Positions 1 through 6,057 of a stretch of DNA of 18,762 nucleotides are shown piece after piece. Position numbers and translations under genes: made by a program. How positions within the stretch are numbered: position 1 is the first letter of the stretch; each line of letters begins with the position of its first letter. The notes under the pieces are model-generated. The model did not search any database, was not told the origin of the DNA, and worked only from the letters and a program-made list of their open reading frames with translations. This DNA is from Candidatus Peribacter sp. UBA2144. GTDB taxonomy: Bacteria > Patescibacteriota > Gracilibacteria > Peribacterales > Peribacteraceae. The stretch is taken from positions 1-18,762 of the forward strand of contig DCXE01000077.1 of NCBI GenBank assembly GCA_002328295.1, given 5' to 3'.

Positions 1-82
1 AGCTAAGGTGGCGTGATTCTTACTGTGATGTAAACAATTGATTCTCAACCGAGCCTGTCTTCTTTCCCTGAGCTAAGGTGGC
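1..82. repeat. 12-bp direct repeat, two copies 70 bp apart
   Basis: AGCTAAGGTGGC occurs at 1-12 and again at 71-82. The second copy also forms a small stem, CTAAG (73-77) with CTTAG (82-86). The first copy touches the window edge, so the full length of the unit is unknown. Its role is unknown. Confidence 0.6.
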
Positions 83-86
83 TTAG

Positions 87-149
87 AAATGAATAATTGA
101 GTAATTAAGAATGAATAATTATTCACTATTCATTATTCATCCTTCATTC
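87..149. repeat. Heptamer array (a), ATTCA/TGAAT words, inverted halves
   Basis: Nine 7-bp units run in phase. The left half has words such as AAATGAA and AGAATGA. The right half has TTCACTA, TTCATTA, TTCATCC and TTCATTC, which are largely the reverse complement of the left. The centre is a perfect palindrome, GAATAATTATTC. The array is followed at once by T8 (150-157). Confidence 0.7.
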
Positions 150-157
150 TTTTTTTT
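108..157 (+). terminator. Possible AT-rich hairpin plus T-run terminator
   Basis: Right-arm ATTCATT units can pair with left-arm AATGAAT units, and the array ends in eight T (150-157). This could stop plus-strand transcription that enters from the left of the window. The stem is AT-only and weak, so the T-run may be incidental. Confidence 0.25.
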
Positions 158-221
158 CAATGATTTTGCCTGTTTTGGGCCAATTTTTGAGCCTAATGTT
201 AAGTTCTCTTTCAAACCGTCA

Positions 222-250
222 TTGAAAATTGAGCCCAGAAATGCTATAAT
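222..250 (+). promoter_or_regulatory. Sigma-70-type promoter for the 285-650 gene
   Basis: The -35 box is TTGAAA (222-227) and the -10 box is TATAAT (245-250), with a 17-bp spacer. A TGC just before the -10 box makes it an extended -10. Transcription should start near 257, leaving a short A-rich leader of about 28 nt with no Shine-Dalgarno sequence. Confidence 0.8.
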
Positions 251-284
251 AATCAACTAACACAAAATAAATACCCAAACAAAA

Positions 285-650
285 ATGTCCATCGAAGCCT
301 GCATCGCGCACGCCATTCACAGCGACCTAGACATACTGGAAGTACTTCCGGAGGTGCATGAGCTGCCAGTGGAAGAATTGGAGGTGTACATAGAAAGATA
401 TATCGTTGGTGTTCAGGAATCACTGAGGACCATTATTTCTGATAAAGGAGATCCATTCATCCGTTCCAGAGATGCCGCTGGTCTTTGCGCCACTTGCCTT
501 GAGTCTGGTATTTCGATTCCAGCCCCAACGCTACTTAAAATGTGCCAGACCATCACACAGCTTCTGGATCTGGATGCAAGATTTATATTGGATACAGAAG
601 ACGGAACAAGCCTCTACTACATGAAGTTGAATTTGTCGTTGTCAGCCTAA
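285..650 (+). CDS. Small protein of unknown function, antisense and convergent to rpsI
   Basis: This 121-residue soluble protein has no signal peptide or membrane segment, and I do not recognise a family. The N-terminal half is acidic (many Glu/Asp, calculated by eye) and looks helical. There are Cys residues at about 7, 64, 67 and 87; the pair at 64/67 is spaced Cys-x2-Cys. The start at 285 follows a near-consensus promoter (222-250) at a sensible distance, which supports a real gene. Its TAA (648-650) overlaps the TAG of rpsI (647-649) on the other strand. It is one of only two plus-strand genes in the window. Confidence 0.65.
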   Translation: MSIEACIAHAIHSDLDILEVLPEVHELPVEELEVYIERYIVGVQESLRTIISDKGDPFIRSRDAAGLCATCLESGISIPAPTLLKMCQTITQLLDLDARFILDTEDGTSLYYMKLNLSLSA

Positions 651-1057
651 CGCTTCGCCCACTGAGGAGATTTGCGAGCCCTCTTTAAGCCTGGCTTCTT
701 TCTTTCTTTAATGCGCGCATCCCGGCGAAGGTATCCTTCTTTTTTTAGTGTTGGACGAAAATCGGGACCGAAGAGTGTTAGACCTTTGCTAATCCCATGT
801 CTAATAGCATCTGATTGTGCAGATTTTCCTCCTCCTTTTACAGACGCTTCAATATCGAAAGTCTTTGTATTATCCGTAAGCGCAAGAGGTGCAAGAGCAT
901 TCTCTCGTTGAATTCTTGTGAAATACTCTTTTGCATCCTTTCCGTTTACTTTTAAGTCTCCTTTCCCCCCTTCAAAAAGCTTAACGCGCGCAATCGCGGT
1001 CTTTCGCTTTCCAGCGGCGTAATGATATTGCTTCTTTGATGAGGTAGCTGCAGTCAT
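647..1057 (-). CDS. rpsI: Ribosomal protein uS9 (S9)
   Basis: This is a small-subunit head protein whose C-terminal tail reaches the P-site tRNA. At 136 residues it is close to the family norm of about 130. The N-terminal AAGKRKTAIARV and the C-terminal PGLKRARKSPQWAKR are typical of S9, and the final Lys-Arg that contacts P-site tRNA is present. The gene follows rplM after 11 nt, the usual rplM-rpsI pair. It is the last minus-strand gene of the long string, and its stop overlaps that of the convergent gene at 285-650. No terminator hairpin is visible at its end. Confidence 0.98.
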   Translation of the reverse strand: MTAATSSKKQYHYAAGKRKTAIARVKLFEGGKGDLKVNGKDAKEYFTRIQRENALAPLALTDNTKTFDIEASVKGGGKSAQSDAIRHGISKGLTLFGPDFRPTLKKEGYLRRDARIKERKKPGLKRARKSPQWAKR

Positions 1058-1068
1058 ATAAATTAAGG

Positions 1069-1551
1069 TTAATTGTTACTGGCCTGCCCTGAGCTCGCCT
1101 GCCGTGAGCTTGTCGAATCGGTCGAAGGGCTGGAAGTTAATGGCTGAGGTTTCTGTGCCCCATGATTGTGCTCGCTCTCTGCATAAACATGAAGCCTTTT
1201 CATCATTTCATTTCGAAGCTTATTCTTGGGGAGCATCCCTTTAACTGCTTTTTCGATAACTTGCACAGGATTCTGCTTAAACAGATCTCCCAATGAAATA
1301 ACTTTGAGACTTCCTATGAATCCCGTATGTCTTGCATATTGCTTTCTGTGCAATTTAGCAGATTGAAATGTAAGCTTTGAAGCGTTGATTACAACCACAT
1401 AATCACCATAAATTTGGTGAGGAGAGAAAGATGGCTTGTGTTTACCTCTGAGTATGGAAGCAGTGCGGGCAGCTAATCTACCAAGAGACTGTCCTTCTGC
1501 ATCAATCAGAATCCATTTGGGAGCCTCTGGTTTAACGATAGTAGTTTTCAT
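1069..1551 (-). CDS. rplM: Ribosomal protein uL13 (L13) with repeat-derived tail
   Basis: This is a large-subunit assembly protein of 160 residues against about 142-150 in most bacteria. The core runs from residue 1 to about 130 and carries LGRLA near residue 23 and KGMLPKNKLRNEMMKRL before the tail. Residues from about 132 on are Ser/Thr/Gln-rich low complexity. They are encoded by a GC-richer repeat (1082-1130) that looks inserted at the 3' end. The start codon overlaps the rplQ stop by 4 nt (ATGA), so the two are translationally coupled. Confidence 0.97.
   Translation of the reverse strand: MKTTIVKPEAPKWILIDAEGQSLGRLAARTASILRGKHKPSFSPHQIYGDYVVVINASKLTFQSAKLHRKQYARHTGFIGSLKVISLGDLFKQNPVQVIEKAVKGMLPKNKLRNEMMKRLHVYAESEHNHGAQKPQPLTSSPSTDSTSSRQASSGQASNN
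1082..1130. repeat. GC-rich repeat in the rplM tail
   Basis: Two near-identical 15-bp units, GCCTGCCCTGAGCTC and GCCTGCCGTGAGCTT, are followed by GTCGAATCGGTCGAAGGG. The GAGCTTGTCGAA word resembles dispersed palindromic elements that I recall from many bacterial genomes; I cannot check copy number here. The unit length is a multiple of three, so the reading frame of rplM stays open. Confidence 0.6.
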
Positions 1552-1976
1552 GATTTCTTGGGGGCCTTTTCTTTTTTAGTAGCAACTTTCAGCTTTTCTT
1601 CCGGAGCTGGAACGTCTTTTCCTTCCAATAAGCTAAGGTCAACTAATTCAGCGTTATCTCCTTTTCTTGCGCCTGCAGGAACCATTCTGGTCAGCCCAGA
1701 AGAACGGTCCTCATAACGATATTTAAGAACCTCCATAACCTTTTTGCTTGCATTCTTGTCGGTTACAGTCCTGTTGATTGTTCGGATAGCTAAATGTGCC
1801 GGTTTCTTTTTTGCGACTAAAACCAGCTTATCAATGATTGGCTGTATTACCTTTGCGCGCTTCTTGGTTGTACGTATAGATTCATACAACAGAAGTGATG
1901 TCACCAGATTGCGTTTAAGCATCCTAGCGTGTGCTGGTTTTTGTTTTAGCCTAAGTCTGGAATTCTGGTGGCGCAT
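1548..1976 (-). CDS. rplQ: Ribosomal protein bL17 (L17)
   Basis: This bacterial-specific large-subunit protein lies near the exit tunnel. It has 142 residues against about 120, the excess being a Lys/Glu/Ala tail after residue 120. The start MRHQNSRLRLKQ and the stretch LKRNLVTSLLLYESIRTT match the family signature. As in most bacteria it follows rpoA, here after a 143-nt gap filled by a heptamer array, and it overlaps rplM by 4 nt. No Shine-Dalgarno sequence precedes the start. A TTGACT with a poor -10 lies upstream, but I would not call it a promoter. Confidence 0.98.
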   Translation of the reverse strand: MRHQNSRLRLKQKPAHARMLKRNLVTSLLLYESIRTTKKRAKVIQPIIDKLVLVAKKKPAHLAIRTINRTVTDKNASKKVMEVLKYRYEDRSSGLTRMVPAGARKGDNAELVDLSLLEGKDVPAPEEKLKVATKKEKAPKKS

Positions 1977-2044
1977 GTGGGAGTAAGTCTTTTAATTCAA
2001 TGGAGTGAAGTAGTCAATGATATTCTGGGGGAAGTCGCTTGTCT

Positions 2045-2107
2045 CTCGTCACTTGTCACTTGTCCGCCTTTGCTGACGAGTGACGAGCGACCAGCGACGA
2101 GTGACCC
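2045..2107. repeat. Heptamer array (b), GTGACNA words, inverted halves
   Basis: Nine 7-bp units in exact phase fill the rplQ-rpoA gap. The left units are CTCGTCA, CTTGTCA and CTTGTCC. The right units are CTGACGA, GTGACGA, GCGACCA, GCGACGA and GTGACCC. The left half is the approximate reverse complement of the right half, so a hairpin can form. Array (j) at 12758-12834 uses the same word. Confidence 0.85.
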
Positions 2108-2119
2108 ATAAGTTCATAA

Positions 2120-3118
2120 TCAAACATCTAACGATTCATCAGCTAAAGCGAGTCCTCTTTCGGCAAGTGTTGCTCTTACTTCATCCAGTGCCTTTGCTCC
2201 GAATCCTCTGAAGTTACTTAAGGAGGCCTCTGTGCACTTGGTTAATTGCTCGATGCTTCCAACGCCTGCGTTAATTAGGGCGTTTAGAGTTCTGGGTGAG
2301 AAGTTTAGAATCTCTATGGGAGTGTAGCTTTCTTTTACGGGAGCACTGTCATCGTCCTGAACACCTGCACCTGCACCTGCCCTGCTAAAGTCTGCAATGT
2401 ATTCCTGCTCTACTATCTTATCTGCACTGGAGAAGTACTCGAAGTAACTCTTAAGAAGCTGTGAAGAGAACTGCATGGCTTCCTCCGCTGTTAATGACCC
2501 ATTGGTCATAACATCAAGAACCAACTTATCCAGATTTGTTCTTTGGCCAACACGAGCAGACTCCACATCAAACTTTACTCTGATAACAGGACTGAATATC
2601 GCATCGATATGAATGAGACCGGGCTCGTTTTGTTTCTTGTTTCTTTCCGAGGCAGGAGAATATCCAACTCCTTTCTCGACAGTTATATCTATATCTACTT
2701 CTCCACCCTTTTCCAAAGTAAGAATTGTCATATCCGGATCCAGGATCTCTATATCAGAAGAAACCTTGAGGTCTTTTGCCTTGATTACCTTTGGCCCCTT
2801 TGCTGTTAGAGACACTACTTCCGGATCCTTGTTGAATTTACGCAGCGTAAGCTTCTTCAAGTTCAAGCATATATCCAGAACAGATTCTGTAACTCCTTTT
2901 AGTGCCGTGTATTCGTGTTGCACTTCCTTGATACGTACAGAAGTAACAGCAGCACCTGGAAGACTGGAAAGCAGAACTCTTCTAGTAGCATTGCCCAGCG
3001 TTATACCAAACCCAGGAGGGAGAGGTGCAATAGTAAATGTGGCAACAGCGTCAGAGTCTTTGGAAATGGGTACGGTACTGAATACCGGTGGCCCGATTTC
3101 TTCCTGAATGATGTGCAT
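2120..3118 (-). CDS. rpoA: RNA polymerase subunit alpha
   Basis: This subunit forms the dimer that nucleates RNA polymerase assembly and contacts upstream promoter DNA. It is full length at 332 residues. The N-terminal domain (1 to about 235) has the conserved FGITLGNATRRVLLSSLPG dimer-interface segment near residue 37. A Gly/Ala/Asp-rich linker covers about 240-262. The C-terminal domain (about 263-332) has a two-helix-hairpin pattern with SPRTLNAL, which holds the DNA-contacting Arg, and FGAKALDEV. It is preceded by rpsD (54 nt) and followed by rplQ, the normal alpha-operon order. Confidence 0.98.
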   Translation of the reverse strand: MHIIQEEIGPPVFSTVPISKDSDAVATFTIAPLPPGFGITLGNATRRVLLSSLPGAAVTSVRIKEVQHEYTALKGVTESVLDICLNLKKLTLRKFNKDPEVVSLTAKGPKVIKAKDLKVSSDIEILDPDMTILTLEKGGEVDIDITVEKGVGYSPASERNKKQNEPGLIHIDAIFSPVIRVKFDVESARVGQRTNLDKLVLDVMTNGSLTAEEAMQFSSQLLKSYFEYFSSADKIVEQEYIADFSRAGAGAGVQDDDSAPVKESYTPIEILNFSPRTLNALINAGVGSIEQLTKCTEASLSNFRGFGAKALDEVRATLAERGLALADESLDV

Positions 3119-3173
3119 ATAATGGTTGGGAAGAAAGAGAAATGAAGAGTTTGAAACAAAAAATTTGAAAGGG

Positions 3174-3791
3174 TTATTTCCTAGAATAGTACTCCACGAC
3201 CTGCCTTACATCTATAGCCTGCTCCGCAGATTCGGGGTCGGGAAGAGAAACAATTTCGATTGTCATGGCGTTACTGTTTACTTTCATCCAGCCCGGTGGC
3301 ATGTATTTTTCATGTGCTTCCAGAATGGGACTGAACACGGGGGAGCTTTTGCTCTTTTCGCGAACTTCTATTTTGTCGCCCTCCTTCAAACGATATGAAG
3401 GGATTGTTACACGCTGTTCATTTACCTTGAAATGTCCGTGGCTTGTAAATTGGCGTGCCTGAAGTCTGGTCAAAGCAAAACCTGCTCTGTACAGAACATT
3501 GTCGAGCCTTCTTTCAAGTAATTGCTTGATTACATCACCCGTTTGACCCTTGGAAGATACAGACTCATCGTAAATATTTCTGAACTGCCTCTCGGAAAGT
3601 CCGTAAATATCTCTAACTTTCTGCTTTTCGGTTAACTGCTGTGCAAATTGGGATTTGCGCCCAAGGCGTGTTCGCGGACCCTTTCCGGGAGGCTGGGGTT
3701 TCTTTTGCAGAATTTTATCGTATTTGTCGCTTCCATATATATTGGTTCCTTGTCTTCTGCAGCGCTTTGCTTTGGGTCCTGTGTACTTCAT
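3174..3791 (-). CDS. rpsD: Ribosomal protein uS4 (S4)
   Basis: This primary 16S-binding assembly protein has 205 residues, the normal length. The frame stays open 16 codons further to 3839, but family comparison favours the ATG at 3791, which gives MKYTGPKAKRCRRQG. The longer start would read into repeat DNA. The S4 RNA-binding domain lies in the middle (RRLDNVLYRAGFALTRLQARQFTSHGHF region, residues about 93-120). The N-terminus has a single Cys and no four-Cys zinc site, so this is the zinc-free form. S4 often autoregulates the alpha operon, but I see no such leader here. Confidence 0.97.
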   Translation of the reverse strand: MKYTGPKAKRCRRQGTNIYGSDKYDKILQKKPQPPGKGPRTRLGRKSQFAQQLTEKQKVRDIYGLSERQFRNIYDESVSSKGQTGDVIKQLLERRLDNVLYRAGFALTRLQARQFTSHGHFKVNEQRVTIPSYRLKEGDKIEVREKSKSSPVFSPILEAHEKYMPPGWMKVNSNAMTIEIVSLPDPESAEQAIDVRQVVEYYSRK

Positions 3792-3839
3792 TGTTAGAGT
3801 AGTTGAGTTAGTTGTAAGTAATTCTTCAATTGAGAGCAA

Positions 3840-3888
3840 TTGGCTTTTGGCAGTTGGCTAATTGCCAATAGCTAACTGCCAATTGCCG
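3840..3888. repeat. Heptamer array (c), TTGGCNN words, 14-bp hairpin
   Basis: Seven 7-bp units: TTGGCTT, TTGGCAG, TTGGCTA, ATTGCCA, ATAGCTA, ACTGCCA, ATTGCCG. The segment 3847-3860 pairs with 3869-3882 along all 14 positions, one of them a G-T wobble, around an 8-nt loop. It lies in the 129-nt rpsD-rpsK gap. Confidence 0.85.
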
Positions 3889-3920
3889 GTGATAGAATGA
3901 AAAGTAAGCATAAAAAGTAA

Positions 3921-4319
3921 TTAAACACGTCTACGACGTTTCGGTCTACAACCCCCATGGGCTATTGGAGTACGGTCAATGATTGCATCAAGATCTAATC
4001 CAGCTCCCTGTATTCCACGAATAGCCTGCTCTCGCCCAGGTCCTAGTCCCTTTACTTCAACCTGAACCGACTGAATGCCGTATCCCTGTATGGCTTCAAC
4101 GGCCTGCTCAGCAGCAACCTTAGCAGCATACGGAGTTGATTTGCGGGTTCCTCTGAATCCTGATCGGCCACAGCTGCCTCCACCCAAGACGTTTCCCTCC
4201 AAATCCGTAAAGGTGATGATAGTATTATTTTCACCTGCAAAGATACATGCACGTGCCTTTGGCACGGTCTTCTTTATCTTCTTTTTCTTAACCTTTACTG
4301 GTTTCTTGGGGGTAGCCAT
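3921..4319 (-). CDS. rpsK: Ribosomal protein uS11 (S11), Asn-Gly site replaced by Gly-Gly
   Basis: This platform protein of the small subunit lines the mRNA exit channel. It has 132 residues, normal length, with a Lys-rich N-terminus. Family motifs are ENNTIITFTD (residues 30-39), SGFRGTRKSTPYAA (53-66) and the C-terminal CRPKRRRRV. The loop that in E. coli reads PHNG and whose Asn forms isoaspartate reads AHGG here (120-123). The gap to the preceding rpsM (66 nt) is built from GGTGNTA heptamers and TACTGCGC octamers. There is no Shine-Dalgarno sequence. Confidence 0.98.
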   Translation of the reverse strand: MATPKKPVKVKKKKIKKTVPKARACIFAGENNTIITFTDLEGNVLGGGSCGRSGFRGTRKSTPYAAKVAAEQAVEAIQGYGIQSVQVEVKGLGPGREQAIRGIQGAGLDLDAIIDRTPIAHGGCRPKRRRRV

Positions 4320-4324
4320 TTCGA

Positions 4325-4375
4325 GGTGATAGGTGGTAGGTGGTAAAAATCTACTGCGCTACTGCGCTACTGAGC
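4325..4375. repeat. Compound array (d): GGTGNTA heptamers then TACTGCGC octamers
   Basis: GGTGATA, GGTGGTA, GGTGGTA (4325-4345) are followed by TACTGCGC, TACTGCGC, TACTGAGC (4352-4375). The same two-part arrangement recurs in the next gap upstream (4772-4823), with a shared exact 20-bp block starting at 4359 and 4807. Confidence 0.85.
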
Positions 4376-4385
4376 TGAATCATTT

Positions 4386-4766
4386 TTAAGTCTTTGTCAG
4401 AGTTACTCGACCGGAAAGTCCCGTCTTCTTCTTTCCTCTCTTTGTCCTAGCATTTCTGCGGGAAGTCTGGCCACGCACGGGAAGTCTTCTGCGATGTCTG
4501 TAACCACGCCATGTTCCAATGTCCTGCAACCTCTTAACATCCATAGATACTTTTCTAGTAAGATCACCCTCTACTTCTTCCTGCTCAATTCGTGACCTTA
4601 GTCTTGCTTGCTCCTCTTCGGTTAATGAGCTTGATTTGGTATCAGGATTAATATTCAACTCTTTGATTATTTTCGCAGATAAAGATTGCCCCACACCCTT
4701 GATCTCTGTAAGAGCAATTACAATTCTTTTTTCTGCCGGTAGTACGACTCCTGCGATTCTAAGCAT
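4386..4766 (-). CDS. rpsM: Ribosomal protein uS13 (S13)
   Basis: This head protein makes the intersubunit bridges B1a/B1b and touches P-site tRNA with its C-terminal tail. At 126 residues it is near normal. It starts MLRIAGVVLP, and the helix-hairpin-helix element IKGVGQSLSAKI lies near residue 22. The signature GTWRGYRHRRRLPVRGQ-TSRRNART covers about 84-108. A moderately longer acidic loop (SSSLTEEEQARL) lies near residue 45. Repeat-filled gaps separate it from rpmJ and rpsK; no Shine-Dalgarno sequence is seen. Confidence 0.98.
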   Translation of the reverse strand: MLRIAGVVLPAEKRIVIALTEIKGVGQSLSAKIIKELNINPDTKSSSLTEEEQARLRSRIEQEEVEGDLTRKVSMDVKRLQDIGTWRGYRHRRRLPVRGQTSRRNARTKRGKKKTGLSGRVTLTKT

Positions 4767-4771
4767 TTTTA

Positions 4772-4823
4772 GGTGATAGGTTATAGGTTGATAGGTGATA
4801 GTAATTCTACTGCGCTACTGAGC
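4772..4823. repeat. Compound array (e): GGTGATA heptamers then TACTGNGC octamers
   Basis: GGTGATA, GGTTATA, GGTTGATA (8 bp) and GGTGATA (4772-4800) precede TACTGCGC and TACTGAGC (4808-4823). It lies in the rpmJ-rpsM gap and matches array (d) in composition and order. Confidence 0.85.
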
Positions 4824-4829
4824 TGATAA

Positions 4830-4961
4830 TCATCCCTGACGCTGTTTATGCTTCGGATTTTTGCATACTATTCGTCTAACCATTTTCTTTTTTCTGCCAC
4901 TTCGCCTTATAACCATGCGGCAGTCTTTGCAGATCGGTTTTACAGAAGCACGTACCTTCAT
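4830..4961 (-). CDS. rpmJ: Ribosomal protein bL36 (L36) with enlarged zinc ribbon
   Basis: This gene encodes a 43-residue protein that I translated by eye; it is usually 37-38 residues. It starts MKVRASVKPICKDC and ends NPKHKQRQG, both diagnostic. The zinc ligands are Cys11, Cys14, Cys33 and His38. The spacing Cys14 to Cys33 is 18 residues against 12 in E. coli or Thermus, because of an insertion of about six basic residues (SGRKKK region, 21-26). It sits between infA and rpsM, the normal order. A 33-nt heptamer spacer separates it from infA. Confidence 0.95.
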   Translation of the reverse strand: MKVRASVKPICKDCRMVIRRSGRKKKMVRRIVCKNPKHKQRQG

Positions 4962-4996
4962 GACAATGGGAAGTGGTAAATGGAAAGTGAAAAGTT
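4962..4996. repeat. Heptamer array (f), GGAAGTG words
   Basis: Five 7-bp units (GACAATG, GGAAGTG, GTAAATG, GAAAGTG, AAAAGTT) fill the whole infA-rpmJ gap and run into the infA stop codon. The words are degenerate, so confidence is moderate. Confidence 0.55.
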
Positions 4997-5309
4997 AGGA
5001 TGCTTGTTCAGTCTTAGACTCCTCTGTTTCTTCTGCTTCCTCTTTTTCCTCTGTTTCTTCATCGAGAGGAAGAATCTGATCAGATCTGAAACGGTATGTG
5101 ATGCGCCCCTTTTCCAGATCGTACGGGGTGATCTCCACCTTTACCCGGTCACCCGGGAGTATTCGCACGCGGAACTTCCGCATGCGTCCGGCAAGTGTGC
5201 AATGAAGCTCGTGGTCTTTTGCTTGAGAACTAAGGACTTTTACTCGGAATGTGGCATTGGGGAAAGACTCTTCAACAATGCCGATGAGTTCAATCACATC
5301 TTTTGACAC
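4995..5309 (-). CDS. infA: Translation initiation factor IF-1 with Glu-rich tail
   Basis: IF-1 is an OB-fold factor that binds the 30S A site during initiation. I prefer the GTG at 5309, giving MSKDVIELIG, which matches the family start; a TTG at 5318 is possible but adds three residues. The product has 104 residues against about 72. The core (1 to about 75) has RMRKFRVRILPGDRVKVEITPYDLEKGRITYRF-like motifs in order. The extra C-terminus (about 80-104) is Glu/Thr repeats encoded by 9-bp units (5021-5070). The upstream gap of 135 nt may hold a promoter (TATATT near the start codon), but no good -35 box is seen. Confidence 0.95.
   Translation of the reverse strand: MSKDVIELIGIVEESFPNATFRVKVLSSQAKDHELHCTLAGRMRKFRVRILPGDRVKVEITPYDLEKGRITYRFRSDQILPLDEETEEKEEAEETEESKTEQAS
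5021..5070. repeat. 9-bp array in the infA tail (opposite orientation)
   Basis: On the plus strand it reads CCTCTGTTTCTTCTGCTTCC and continues in the same way; on the coding strand the units are GAAGAAACA, GAGGAAAAA, GAGGAAGCA. It encodes EETEEKEEAEETEE. The plus-strand sequence matches the coding strand of the rplV tail (17211-17250), so it is the same repeat in reverse orientation. Confidence 0.75.
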
Positions 5310-5444
5310 AGAGTGCAAGACAAAAATATAAGCCGGTAAAGACTACAGATCGATTTTGGCTCTATCAAGCTAAATGCTCCGTTTTCTTCTAAAAGCAGTA
5401 AATATGCGTTGCATTATGTTAGGAATTATTGTCAAATATGCAAA

Positions 5445-6002
5445 TTATGCTGGTTTTGGCTTGTTTATGACATTTTTTGCTTTGCTCAACTTGAAGACAT
5501 AATACCCACTAAACAGCGCGAAAAATACATTCAACCAGAAGAAGATCCAATCCATCACAATGAAGCTAAATACAGCAATAGCTGCGCTCCCCACTGCTAG
5601 TGCCAGATTCCTTCTTACTGTCCCTATATTCATGGCAAATCCAAGCCCAAGAATGACCAAACCAATTACGAAGAGGATAGTTCCATATCCTTCGAAGAGC
5701 CTTAAAGCCCATATAACCAATGCCAAACCGGCTACTGCAAGAATCGGCGTATCATACCTGTCAGGAGTATTCAGCATCATTAGGAGAGTAGATATTGCTA
5801 TTAGAACCTGAAGAAAGATAAAAAAGATGGAACCTCCAACAAGAAAATTCAGATATGAGTAAGTGAACATCGACAGGTTTCCGAAAACAAAGAACCAGTT
5901 TTTTGGAAGCCTGACTGGATGCGAAACTATTTTTGACGGAAGAGCTGCGCCGATTACCAAGATGATTGAGCCGACTATGCCGACTAGGAAGGTGGTGTTC
6001 AT
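5445..6002 (-). CDS. Multi-pass membrane protein of unknown function
   Basis: This 185-residue protein is highly hydrophobic. By eye I see about seven membrane segments (roughly 4-22, 37-53, 55-77, 86-103, 108-126, 131-150 and 152-172), a basic loop (about 23-35, with HPVRLPKNW) and a Lys-rich C-terminal end. The size and segment pattern recall small PnuC- or YgjV-like proteins, but no diagnostic motif lets me assign it. It lies between map and infA on the same strand, flanked by gaps of 191 and 135 nt, so it may have its own promoter. TATAAT lies close upstream of the start without a matching -35 box. Confidence 0.85.
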   Translation of the reverse strand: MNTTFLVGIVGSIILVIGAALPSKIVSHPVRLPKNWFFVFGNLSMFTYSYLNFLVGGSIFFIFLQVLIAISTLLMMLNTPDRYDTPILAVAGLALVIWALRLFEGYGTILFVIGLVILGLGFAMNIGTVRRNLALAVGSAAIAVFSFIVMDWIFFWLNVFFALFSGYYVFKLSKAKNVINKPKPA

Positions 6003-6057
6003 AGATATAAATTATAATTACAAATATGAACTGAAGCTATTCAGACAAATTAATTTT

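Larger units (their letters stand above)
1..284. other. Non-coding stretch upstream of the 285-650 gene
   Basis: I see no convincing gene here. It holds a 12-bp direct repeat (1-12 and 71-82), a heptamer array (87-149) that ends in a run of eight T (150-157), and a good sigma-70-type promoter (222-250) for the gene starting at 285. The minus-strand ribosomal gene string stops at 647, so this region lies beyond its end. Confidence 0.7.

Noticed and set aside
1977..2010. Minus-strand TTGACT with TAAAAG as a promoter for rplQ
   Set aside because: The -10 box matches only about four of six bases, and rplQ is most likely co-transcribed with rpoA.
3792..3839. Longer N-terminus for rpsD starting at 3839
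   Set aside because: The extra 16 residues do not match S4 and the DNA is AT-rich spacer next to a heptamer array; MKYTGPK at 3791 fits the family.
5413..5435. TTGACA (minus strand, 5435-5430) followed by CATAAT upstream of infA
   Set aside because: The spacer is only 11 bp, too short for a sigma-70 promoter, and no better -10 box lies at 16-18 bp.
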